The notes under the pieces were generated by a model that did no database searches, was not told the origin of the DNA, and saw only the letters and a program-made list of their open reading frames with translations. From Bacteroidota bacterium (GTDB lineage: Bacteria; Bacteroidota; Ignavibacteria; UBA10030; UBA8401): a DNA stretch of 6,005 nucleotides. The position numbers and the translations under genes were made by a program. The stretch spans positions 857 through 6,861 of the forward strand of contig DMPG01000101.1 of the NCBI GenBank assembly GCA_003456055.1, in the 5' to 3' direction. Each line of letters begins with the position of its first letter. Positions within the stretch are counted from its first letter, which is position 1. Of this stretch, positions 1 to 5,561 are shown piece after piece.

Positions 1-494
1 ACAATCTCGGTCGGAACAAATGAAGCGGCGGTATTTGTGCGTATCCACCGTTGATCGATCAATGAGATCGCGGAATCAGCAATAAAATTATCGGTCGGTT
101 GAATTATTATTTGGGCGAACGGATTTGTTACTTCGATCAACAGAACATCAATACTATCCAACAGTGTAACAGTTTCTTTGATCCCATTGGAATATGTTCG
201 AATGATCTGATGCGGAAAAACAATAGTAGTTGCGGAAGTTCGATCCAACGGTTTTTCTTTGATCGAAATGGAATAATCATGAAGGATTTTTTCTGCATTA
301 ACGAACCATCCCTGCCATCCGCCGGTATTTTGTCCGTTCACTTCACCATGAAATGTTCCGGCTTCTTTATTAGTGAAAACAAACTGTCTTCCGGGACCGG
401 AGACTTTTATTCCTAATTCATCAATTGACTGAGAACGAAGGAATGCAAAGTTAAAAATTAAAAGGAAAAAGTATGAACATATTTTTTTTATCAC
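1..494 (-). CDS. Secreted amylo-alpha-1,6-glucosidase-like protein, N-terminal part (cut by window edge)
   Basis: This is an open frame of 164 codons without a stop that leaves the window at base 1, so only the N-terminus is visible. It starts with GTG at 494-492, which overlaps the TGA of the glycerate kinase gene (GTGA). A GGAGG lies 7 bases upstream, which decides the start. The protein opens with MIKK, then a hydrophobic stretch at about residues 5-19, then RSQS, which is a typical signal peptide, so export is expected. After that come SGPGRQFVFTNKEAG (32-46), GGWQGWFV (58-65), a KILHDY motif (69-74), FPHQIIRTYSNG (93-104) and a TLLDSIDVLLIEV strand (110-122). From memory this order (FTNK, GW.GWF, P-H..R.Y.NG..E...LLD...LL.EV) resembles the beta-sandwich N-domain of bacterial glycogen-debranching enzymes. 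The catalytic (alpha/alpha)6 barrel would lie outside the window. Family assignment is moderate; another beta-sandwich glycosidase is possible. Coupling to the kinase gene suggests joint expression. Confidence 0.6.
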   Translation of the reverse strand, partial: MIKKICSYFFLLIFNFAFLRSQSIDELGIKVSGPGRQFVFTNKEAGTFHGEVNGQNTGGWQGWFVNAEKILHDYSISIKEKPLDRTSATTIVFPHQIIRTYSNGIKETVTLLDSIDVLLIEVTNPFAQIIIQPTDNFIADSAISLIDQRWIRTNTAASFVPTEI

Positions 495-1633
495 TTCTCT
501 GCCTCCGTGTCTCCGTGGTTAAAATCATGATGATACACCGCATCGGCTAACAGCCAGCTTGCATCACGGATCGCCTCCTGTGTGGAAAGTTCTTCGGGAG
601 AGATTTGTGTTAAAGAGGTAAGACCGAGCTGTCTTTTCAAATCTTGATTGTTTCCTTTGACCCGTCCGACAAACGCATGAACAGGTTTGTTCAATTGTAT
701 AGCGCGTGCGGAGATTCCTGCAATTCCTTTGCCATAGAGTGTTTGTTCATCCAAAATTCCCTCGGTGGTAATAACGCAATCACACGAAGCAAGCTTTTCA
801 TCGAAATGAATTGTATGAAGGATAAAATCAATTCCGGAAACCACTTCGGCATTACAAAATGCCATCAATCCAAAACCTAAACCGCCCGCTGCACCGCTTC
901 CGGATATACTATGAAATTCTTTTCCGATTGTTTTTTCAACAACATCAGCATAATTTTTTACTGCTGCTTCGAGATAGGGAAGTTGATCGTCATTTGCTCC
1001 TTTTTGTCGAGCGAATGTATATGTTGATCCTTGTTCTCCGAGTAAAACATTCTTTACATCAGACAATGCAATAGTTTTAACGTTATTCATCCTTCCTAAT
1101 TCATAATTCATCATTGAATGGAGTTTTGATAGAGAAATTGTTCCTTCACGTAATCGGTCGCCATTCTCATCTGTTAAATCAATTCCCAACGCGCTTATCA
1201 TTCCTGCACCGCCATCGTTTGTTGCTGTTCCCCCAAGTCCGATCCAGATCTCTTTACATCCCTTTTTTTGGACTTCATTGATCAATTCTCCAATTCCACG
1301 TGTCGTCGACATTGCAATCGTTTCTGCTGACGGTGTGATATGCTGCAGTCCGATTGCTTCTGCAGATTCAATAATCGCGATAGATTCTCTCGTGATTCCA
1401 TATCGTGCTTTTACTTTTATTGATGGAATTGGTCCGGTCACTTCTTGTGCATAGATCGTTCCGCCCAATACGTTCATTAAACAATCAAGCGTACCATTGC
1501 CGCCGTCTGCAATTGGAGAGGAAACAATTGTTGCATTATGATATTTTCTTCGCAAAGTTTTTGAGATAATTGCGGAGATCTTAGAGGCGGAGAGAGCTCC
1601 TTTCATAGCATTTGGTGCGAGCAGGAAATTCAT
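491..1633 (-). CDS. glxK: Glycerate 2-kinase (GarK/GlxK family)
   Basis: The 380-residue cytoplasmic enzyme should phosphorylate D-glycerate with ATP to 2-phosphoglycerate, feeding glyoxylate- or sugar-acid-derived carbon into lower glycolysis. The family signatures appear in the expected order: APNAMKGALSA (6-16), the counterpart of the usual APDSFKGSLSA; PIADGGNGT (40-48); GLGGTATNDGGAGM (132-145); SDV.N.LLGEQGS and RQKGAN (191-214); SGSGAAGGLGFGL (244-256); and TTEGILDEQTLYGKG (289-303). Length matches the family (about 370-390). Two positions differ from the usual TGEGR.D.QT..GK loop, with Thr290 for Gly and Ile293 for Arg. The ATG start lacks a Shine-Dalgarno but has a promoter-like box directly upstream. 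The C-terminal residues 372-380 come from a short tandem element. The gene lies 46 bases after the antiporter gene and overlaps the next gene by 4 bases, so it probably sits in a minus-strand operon. The family call is firm; the physiological source of glycerate is not shown. Confidence 0.93.
   Translation of the reverse strand: MNFLLAPNAMKGALSASKISAIISKTLRRKYHNATIVSSPIADGGNGTLDCLMNVLGGTIYAQEVTGPIPSIKVKARYGITRESIAIIESAEAIGLQHITPSAETIAMSTTRGIGELINEVQKKGCKEIWIGLGGTATNDGGAGMISALGIDLTDENGDRLREGTISLSKLHSMMNYELGRMNNVKTIALSDVKNVLLGEQGSTYTFARQKGANDDQLPYLEAAVKNYADVVEKTIGKEFHSISGSGAAGGLGFGLMAFCNAEVVSGIDFILHTIHFDEKLASCDCVITTEGILDEQTLYGKGIAGISARAIQLNKPVHAFVGRVKGNNQDLKRQLGLTSLTQISPEELSTQEAIRDASWLLADAVYHHDFNHGDTEAEK
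494..520 (-). repeat. Short purine-rich imperfect tandem element (ACACGGAG-type octamers) inside the glycerate kinase 3' end
   Basis: On the minus strand the element reads AA, then CCACGGAG, then ACACGGAG, then GCAGAGAAG: two near-identical octamers followed by a degenerate third. It encodes the last nine residues of the glycerate kinase (NHGDTEAEK), lies past the conserved fold, and is immediately followed by TGA. From memory, near-identical strings (ACCACGGAGACACGGAG and relatives, translating as DTEDTE) are scattered as short repeats between and at the ends of genes in many environmental bacterial genomes. Their function is unclear to me. Only one copy is visible here, so its repetitive nature genome-wide is inference. 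Confidence 0.55.
502..506 (-). promoter_or_regulatory. Shine-Dalgarno GGAGG for the GTG start at 494
   Basis: Read on the minus strand, GGAGG ends 7 bases before the GTG at 494. It lies inside the 3' end of the glycerate kinase coding sequence and inside the purine-rich tandem element. It is the main evidence that the downstream gene starts at this GTG rather than at the out-of-frame ATG at 478-480, which reaches a stop after nine codons. Confidence 0.7.
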
Positions 1634-1636
1634 ACA

Positions 1637-1668
1637 GAAATGTAGAAAAATATTACAGCGGGAACAAC
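1637..1668 (-). promoter_or_regulatory. Candidate Bacteroidota-type promoter abutting the glycerate kinase start
   Basis: On the minus strand GTTG (1668-1665) is followed after 20 bases by TACATTTC (1644-1637). Three bases later comes the ATG. The pattern fits the TTTG / TAnnTTTG promoter known from Bacteroidota in two parts, with the last G missing. If used, the transcript would begin at or next to the start codon and be leaderless, which agrees with the absence of a Shine-Dalgarno. The gene could instead be read only from the upstream antiporter transcript. This is pattern matching on AT-rich DNA. Confidence 0.3.
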
Positions 1669-1679
1669 GGGAGCATAAA

Positions 1680-3149
1680 TTATTTTATTTCTTTCAATCG
1701 TGAAACGATCTTTTTAATCGCCGATAGATTTTGTTTGTTCACCAAAATCAGCAACGTATCGTTTGCCTCGATATATGTTCCACCACTCGGAACGATATAT
1801 TCGTCATTTCGACTGATGACTACGATAAGACTGTCGCTTGGCAGACCGAGTTCAACGATCGGTTTGCCGATCATTTCGGCATTGAACGGAACGATAAAAT
1901 CTACCAATTGTGTATCGGAATTTTCACCTGCCGCAAATTCCATCGGCGAACGGGATAGGTATAATTCCGGTTCGGAAAGATTGAGCCATGCCGCAACAGC
2001 GGGAATCGACCAGCCTTGGATCAACGCCGATGTTAACACGATGAAAAATACAATATTAAAGATCAGTTCAGCACCTGGTATTCCCGCAAGCAACGGAAAT
2101 GTTGCAAGGATGATCGGGACAGCACCGCGCAAACCAACCCATGACAAGAAAAATTTTTCTTTCGTTGAAAATTTTGAAAAAGGAAGCGAGATAAAAACTC
2201 CCAGTGGACGAGCAATAACGATCAAACAAAATGAGATGATCAATCCGCTGCCGATGATAGGAATGATCTTATGCGGAAACACAAGAAGACCGAGTGTGAG
2301 AAACATCGCAATTTGACTGAGCCAGCTTAAGCCGTCGAAGAAACGTATCAAACTCTTTTTCTGCACAAAATCACTGTTCCCGATGACAATTCCGGCAATA
2401 TAGACCGCAAGAAATCCGCTTCCTTGGAGCAGCGTTGTTGCTGAATAGACAAATCCCGCAAACGCCAGTGCAAACACCGGATAGATCCCTTCATATGATA
2501 ATTTCAAACGATTCAACATTCCGGTCATAACTTTTCCAAAACCGAAACCAAGAGACGCCCCGATGACCATTTGATAGACGAACAACAATGCGACCGATGC
2601 AACAGTCTTTTCAGAATCGGTGATCAACTGTAATGTTCCGATAGTAAGAAAAACTGCCATCGGATCGTTGCTCCCCGATTCAAGTTCGAGGGTCGGTTTT
2701 AAATTTCCTTTTAAGCCAACATTGTTGGAGCGAAGAACGGAAAAGACCGCTGCTGCATCTGTTGATGATACGATTGCTCCGAGCAGCATTCCATAAAGGA
2801 AGGAAATATTCAACAGGTACATTGAAACGAAAGCAATTACCAATGCGGTGATAATAACACCGAGCGTTGCAAGAATGGACACTTCACGAATGACCGGGCG
2901 GACAGAATTCCATTTTGTTTCCAAACCGCCCGCGAAGAGTATGAATGTGAGCGCAATAATGCCGATAGACTGTGCGAGTTTTGCGTCGTCAAAATAGATT
3001 CCTCCGGGACCGTCGGACCCGGCGAGCATGCCAATGCCGAGAAAGATCAGCAATGTCGGAACACCGAGATTATCGGAAAATTTTGCGATTGCAACACTGA
3101 GCAGTATCAACGAACAAGCGATCAATAGTATGTATTCGATAGAGATCAT
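1680..3149 (-). CDS. nhaP2: Potassium/proton antiporter, CPA1 family, NhaP2-like with C-terminal RCK_C (TrkA-C) domain
   Basis: This 489-residue inner-membrane exchanger is expected to extrude K+ (possibly Na+) in exchange for H+, serving pH and osmotic balance. Residues 1 to about 390 carry about 12 hydrophobic helices. Visible family marks are FLGIGMLAGSDGPGG (36-50), LFAGGLET (71-78), the discontinuous-helix motif SSTDAAAVFSVL with Asp131, the ion-site motif ESGSNDPMAVF with Asn161-Asp162, and, nearer the C-terminus, SWLSQIAMFLTLGLLV and SWVGLRGAVPIILA. About residues 412-485 form an RCK_C-type ligand-binding domain (VDFIVPFNAEMIGKPI ... NDTLLILV), usual for regulation of this group. I chose the ATG at 3149; the frame stays open to a TTG at 3215, but the family begins close to MISIEYILL. 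No Shine-Dalgarno is seen. It is the first gene of the leftward group, divergent from the envelope pair. Confidence 0.93.
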   Translation of the reverse strand: MISIEYILLIACSLILLSVAIAKFSDNLGVPTLLIFLGIGMLAGSDGPGGIYFDDAKLAQSIGIIALTFILFAGGLETKWNSVRPVIREVSILATLGVIITALVIAFVSMYLLNISFLYGMLLGAIVSSTDAAAVFSVLRSNNVGLKGNLKPTLELESGSNDPMAVFLTIGTLQLITDSEKTVASVALLFVYQMVIGASLGFGFGKVMTGMLNRLKLSYEGIYPVFALAFAGFVYSATTLLQGSGFLAVYIAGIVIGNSDFVQKKSLIRFFDGLSWLSQIAMFLTLGLLVFPHKIIPIIGSGLIISFCLIVIARPLGVFISLPFSKFSTKEKFFLSWVGLRGAVPIILATFPLLAGIPGAELIFNIVFFIVLTSALIQGWSIPAVAAWLNLSEPELYLSRSPMEFAAGENSDTQLVDFIVPFNAEMIGKPIVELGLPSDSLIVVISRNDEYIVPSGGTYIEANDTLLILVNKQNLSAIKKIVSRLKEIK

Positions 3150-3154
3150 TACAA

Positions 3155-3185
3155 TAAAGGTAGAAAAAAAATGAATACCTGCAAG
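3155..3185 (-). promoter_or_regulatory. Candidate Bacteroidota-type promoter abutting the antiporter start
   Basis: On the minus strand CTTG (3185-3182) is followed after 19 bases by TACCTTTA (3162-3155), and five bases later by the ATG at 3149. The layout matches that in front of the glycerate kinase gene, including a shared TTTTTCTAC then TTT core. It again implies a nearly leaderless transcript and agrees with the missing Shine-Dalgarno. It also argues against the longer TTG-initiated reading frame, whose start would lie upstream of this promoter. Confidence 0.3.
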
Positions 3186-3326
3186 TGAAGAGAAGAATAA
3201 AAAAGCTGAAAACAAGTGATAGAGATTATGATAAATGACATCGAAATAACACCGATAGGTTTCTAAAATGAAAATTCGTTGATCAAAATATCAAATAAAA
3301 CTTTTGTATATCGCCTTTAATATACC

Positions 3327-3338
3327 ATTGTCGACAAT
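3327..3338. promoter_or_regulatory. Perfect 12-base palindrome, candidate operator
   Basis: ATTGTCGACAAT equals its own reverse complement and lies 117 bases before the rightward start codon. It overlaps the ATTG element of a weak rightward promoter-like pair (TAATTTCT 18 bases downstream). A dimeric repressor site is a reasonable guess, but no regulator gene is in the window and a single 12-base palindrome can occur by chance. Confidence 0.3.
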
Positions 3339-3444
3339 CCTGTCTTTTTAATTTCTCAAATAGAGAATATAAATCGGATTTCTTGAAAAAAAATTGTTAC
3401 ATTTTCTCTCGATTGTTATCGTTGATGAAATTATACCATCCACC

Positions 3445-3449
3445 AGGAG
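3445..3449 (+). promoter_or_regulatory. Shine-Dalgarno AGGAG for the start at 3455
   Basis: AGGAG ends five bases before the ATG at 3455. It decides this start over the in-frame TTG at 3383 and ATG at 3425, which would place about 24 or 10 extra residues in front of a clear signal peptide. Confidence 0.75.
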
Positions 3450-3454
3450 AATAT

Positions 3455-4957
3455 ATGAAATACTCTCTATTCTTATACATCATCATGATCGTTCCAATCC
3501 TTTTATTCTCTCAAGATGAAGAAAAAATTCTACAAGCACAGAAAGAAGCAATTGTATCGCTTTCTGCCTCAAAAGGATTTTCACTGGAATCTCTTAATGA
3601 ATATCTTGTTCAAAAGTTCGGAATGCCGCTGCCGGATTTATCCCGAAAATATGCAGCGGATGTGATCCGGCTTTTCCAGTCAGATAATCCTCCAACACCA
3701 ATAACAAATAATGTTCAACCCGAAACACCGCCGTTGGCGCCTCAACAACCGGTGTCAAAGTTTCCGGTAAAAGAAAATGGAAACGGGCCGATTCTTGCTC
3801 AGTTTTTAGAAGAGGGTATGTCCAAACGATTTCATCTTATCGATGGGAATATCATTCAAGGTACGATCATAAAAATAGAAGATAACATCTGTCAACTTGA
3901 AACGGCAGAAGGTGTATTGAAAATTCCCACGAAAGATATTCTTGAAGAGACGGCAGAAATTTCAAAACGAGACGAAAGTCGATATATTGGTCCTGTTATT
4001 AAAGAAACATTGGAGACCATTTCCATCCGTTCGAAATACGGTGATGTGACAATAGGAAAAAAAGATATTCAGGATATGAATAGATTCCATGGCGGGAAAA
4101 TGGTCCCCTGGGCTGAAGAGAAAAAACGTTTCTATCGCGGGGCAGTTTCGTTGACCGATATCTTTGACGATCCGACTGCGTTTCCGCTGGAAGCGAATGC
4201 AATGTATATCAGCGGACTCTCCGTAGGGTATGGATTTACGAATCACTTCATGGTTCACACATCGTTTGGGAATAATTTTAATGGCGATCTGAACCTGCGT
4301 CCTCTCTGGCAGTTTTATCACGAAAACACGGCAACGAGCAGAACGGGAATTGCAATCGGCGCGAATATCTACAGCCGCCATGATATGGCAACGGTTCTCG
4401 CAAACCGCATACGGTATATCAGAAGAAAATCAGACCATCTCTTGCTGAACGATCCGGCACTTCTGAATATTTCTATCGATCAAGTAATGAATCTGGAATA
4501 CAAGAGAACATTCTTTTCAACATTGTACATTGTGTATTCAAAACTGTGGTCGCAGGAAACCGGACGTGGTGAAATGGGTTATCATTTTGGAATTAAAACG
4601 AACACGCTTCCGTTCATGCGCGACGATATACTGAATAAATCATACGAATGGACCAATGAAAATGCCAATGCAATTCCGTTTAGAATATGGGCGGCATTTG
4701 AATATGATTTAACAAAGAGCCTTAAATTTGCGGCGGAAGTATGGGCAGATAATGCTTACCGTTATCGAACGTTGTCAGAAGTCCGAAAAGATTATGTTTC
4801 GGATTCCACTCCGTTCGTGTTAGATGCAAAAAATGGTGAATATCGCACGGTTGATGTTGATTTCGGTTTCTTATATGCGGTCAATGACAGTTTTCGTATA
4901 GGAGTTCACTTTAGAGAAGCGTATTTTGTTTTTTTCTGGAGAATATTGGAACTGTAA
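3455..4957 (+). CDS. Exported multi-domain protein: helical mini-domain, Sm-like strands, probable outer-membrane beta-barrel (unknown function)
   Basis: I do not recognise a named family for this 500-residue protein. It starts with a signal peptide, MKYSLFLYIIMIVPILLFSQ, with cleavage likely near Ser19/Gln20. Residues 22-75 look like a three-helix mini-domain (QKEAIVSL..SKGFS.ESLNEYLVQKFG.PL.DLSR..A.DVIRLFQ). Residues 76-110 are a Pro/Gln-rich linker. Residues 123-165 resemble a small Sm-like or SH3-like barrel (RFHLIDGNIIQGTII, then LETAEGVLKIPTKDI), and 187-208 repeat the second half (ISIRSKYGDVTIGKKDI). From about 226 to the end, alternating polar/hydrophobic strands with aromatic girdles (GLSVGYGFTNHFMVHTSFG, FRIWAAFEYDLT, FRIGVHFREAYFVFFW) suggest an outer-membrane barrel of roughly 8-12 strands. 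The stop codon is followed at once by the ATG of the lipoprotein gene, so the two are probably co-translated and act together in the envelope. Domain calls are by eye. Confidence 0.8.
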   Translation: MKYSLFLYIIMIVPILLFSQDEEKILQAQKEAIVSLSASKGFSLESLNEYLVQKFGMPLPDLSRKYAADVIRLFQSDNPPTPITNNVQPETPPLAPQQPVSKFPVKENGNGPILAQFLEEGMSKRFHLIDGNIIQGTIIKIEDNICQLETAEGVLKIPTKDILEETAEISKRDESRYIGPVIKETLETISIRSKYGDVTIGKKDIQDMNRFHGGKMVPWAEEKKRFYRGAVSLTDIFDDPTAFPLEANAMYISGLSVGYGFTNHFMVHTSFGNNFNGDLNLRPLWQFYHENTATSRTGIAIGANIYSRHDMATVLANRIRYIRRKSDHLLLNDPALLNISIDQVMNLEYKRTFFSTLYIVYSKLWSQETGRGEMGYHFGIKTNTLPFMRDDILNKSYEWTNENANAIPFRIWAAFEYDLTKSLKFAAEVWADNAYRYRTLSEVRKDYVSDSTPFVLDAKNGEYRTVDVDFGFLYAVNDSFRIGVHFREAYFVFFWRILEL

Positions 4958-5512
4958 ATGGCACACTCAATAAAAATACTTTTTTGTTGTTTGATCATCG
5001 TGCTGATGTTTCAGGGTTGTATGATGGAAATAGGATTTTCCGCTAAAGAGATCGATGTTCCCGTATCAATGACATCGCAAGTCGGCAGACCGTATACGGT
5101 CATTAAACATTTCACTGTTGAACAAGATCGCTCATCGTTGTTTATTAAACGACTGTGGGGCGGAGGACTTCCTGATATTACAGCGATGCTTTCAAAGGAA
5201 TTAAAAAAGACACCCGGCGATGCGATCATTAATCTTTCAATACAAGGAAATACTCACGCATCCGATGCCGCACTTCCTGTTGTGATCGGCATCGGAGGTG
5301 TATTTATTTTTTCCCCATTGATCCTGTTTATTTTTGAGCCGCTATTTGCTGATCTCAAATCATTTACCGCAGAAGGAGATATCGTAATATTCACAGATGG
5401 TTATCAGAACAAAAATAAATCTTCTCTAACGATAGATCCAATGACAGGGCTGCCAACGAAAGAAGATATAAAAACAGAGTTTGATCCTGACACAGGCCTA
5501 CCAAAGAAATAA
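4958..5512 (+). CDS. Small lipoprotein of unknown function with C-terminal DPxTGLP repeats
   Basis: The 184-residue product begins with a lipoprotein signal: a hydrophobic core at about 6-18, then FQGC with Cys21 as the lipidated residue, after which the mature protein starts. Residues about 40-100 (TSQVGRPYTVIKHFTVEQ ... MLSKELKKTPGDAIINLSIQG) and the strand SFTAEGDIVIFT (135-146) fit a compact alpha/beta fold seen, as I recall, in short Bor/TRL-like bacterial lipoproteins; this is tentative. A strongly hydrophobic segment (106-130) interrupts it and may be a membrane hairpin or membrane-contacting helix. The tail carries two copies of a DPxTGLPxK motif (160-168 and 176-184). The ATG directly follows the upstream TAA. 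Only a weak GGA lies 7 bases before it, so translation probably depends on ribosomes ending the upstream gene. Genetic coupling suggests that it works with the barrel protein. Confidence 0.8.
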   Translation: MAHSIKILFCCLIIVLMFQGCMMEIGFSAKEIDVPVSMTSQVGRPYTVIKHFTVEQDRSSLFIKRLWGGGLPDITAMLSKELKKTPGDAIINLSIQGNTHASDAALPVVIGIGGVFIFSPLILFIFEPLFADLKSFTAEGDIVIFTDGYQNKNKSSLTIDPMTGLPTKEDIKTEFDPDTGLPKK

Positions 5513-5518
5513 AAAGTT

Positions 5519-5553
5519 CAACAATCCGATTGTTCTGAACAATCGGATTGTTG
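5519..5553. terminator. Strong hairpin between convergent genes, probable bidirectional terminator
   Basis: The arm CAACAATCCGATTGTT and its exact reverse complement form a 16-bp stem with a CTG loop. It lies 6 bases after the lipoprotein stop and 8 bases from the stop of the convergent DUF1761 gene. On the minus strand the stem is followed by TGAACTTTTT, then ATTTC, giving a U-run shortly after the stem. On the plus strand only a mixed T-rich stretch follows, so rho-independent termination is better supported for the leftward gene. The stem is less GC-rich than a typical E. coli terminator. Confidence 0.75.
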
Positions 5554-5561
5554 CTTCGATA

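Larger units (their letters stand above)
3150..3454. other. Divergent intergenic region between antiporter and envelope gene pair
   Basis: This stretch of 305 AT-rich bases should hold the promoters for both directions. It contains a promoter-like box next to the antiporter start, a perfect 12-base palindrome at 3327-3338, and a possible rightward box TAATTTCT at 3349-3356 with ATTG 18 bases before it. A second TACATTTT box lies at 3398-3405, but its nearest upstream TTG is only 12 bases away. I see no small gene with a good start, no RNA gene and no terminator hairpin here. Confidence 0.6.

Noticed and set aside
99..416. Plus-strand open frame of 105 codons
   Set aside because: It starts with TTG and is antisense to the signal-peptide-bearing partial gene, whose minus-strand frame stays open for 164 codons and has a perfect Shine-Dalgarno.
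1657..1674. Direct repeat GCGGGAACAA / CGGGAGC in the gap between antiporter and kinase genes
   Set aside because: Only five to six bases repeat exactly, there is no inverted symmetry, and no function can be supported.
1612..2316. Long plus-strand open frame of 234 codons
   Set aside because: It lies antisense to the antiporter gene, whose protein matches a known family along its whole length. The plus-strand translation has no recognisable domain and no good ribosome site.
3150..3215. Extension of the antiporter to a TTG start at 3215 (22 more residues)
   Set aside because: The family normally begins near the MISIEYILL segment, no ribosome site precedes the TTG, and the promoter-like box would fall inside the extension.
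3386..3405. TACATTTT box as promoter of the envelope pair
   Set aside because: The nearest upstream TTG is only 12 bases away, which does not fit the 17-23 spacing of the Bacteroidota promoter, so I did not list it as a feature.
3383..3454. Extension of the exported protein to a TTG at 3383
   Set aside because: It would bury the signal peptide behind 24 residues. The AGGAG at 3445-3449 clearly serves the ATG at 3455.
3962..4381. Minus-strand open frame of 139 codons opposite the exported protein gene
   Set aside because: The sense-strand protein has a signal peptide, a good ribosome site and coherent domains. The opposite frame is Arg/Cys/Ser-rich without a domain pattern, as expected of a shadow frame.
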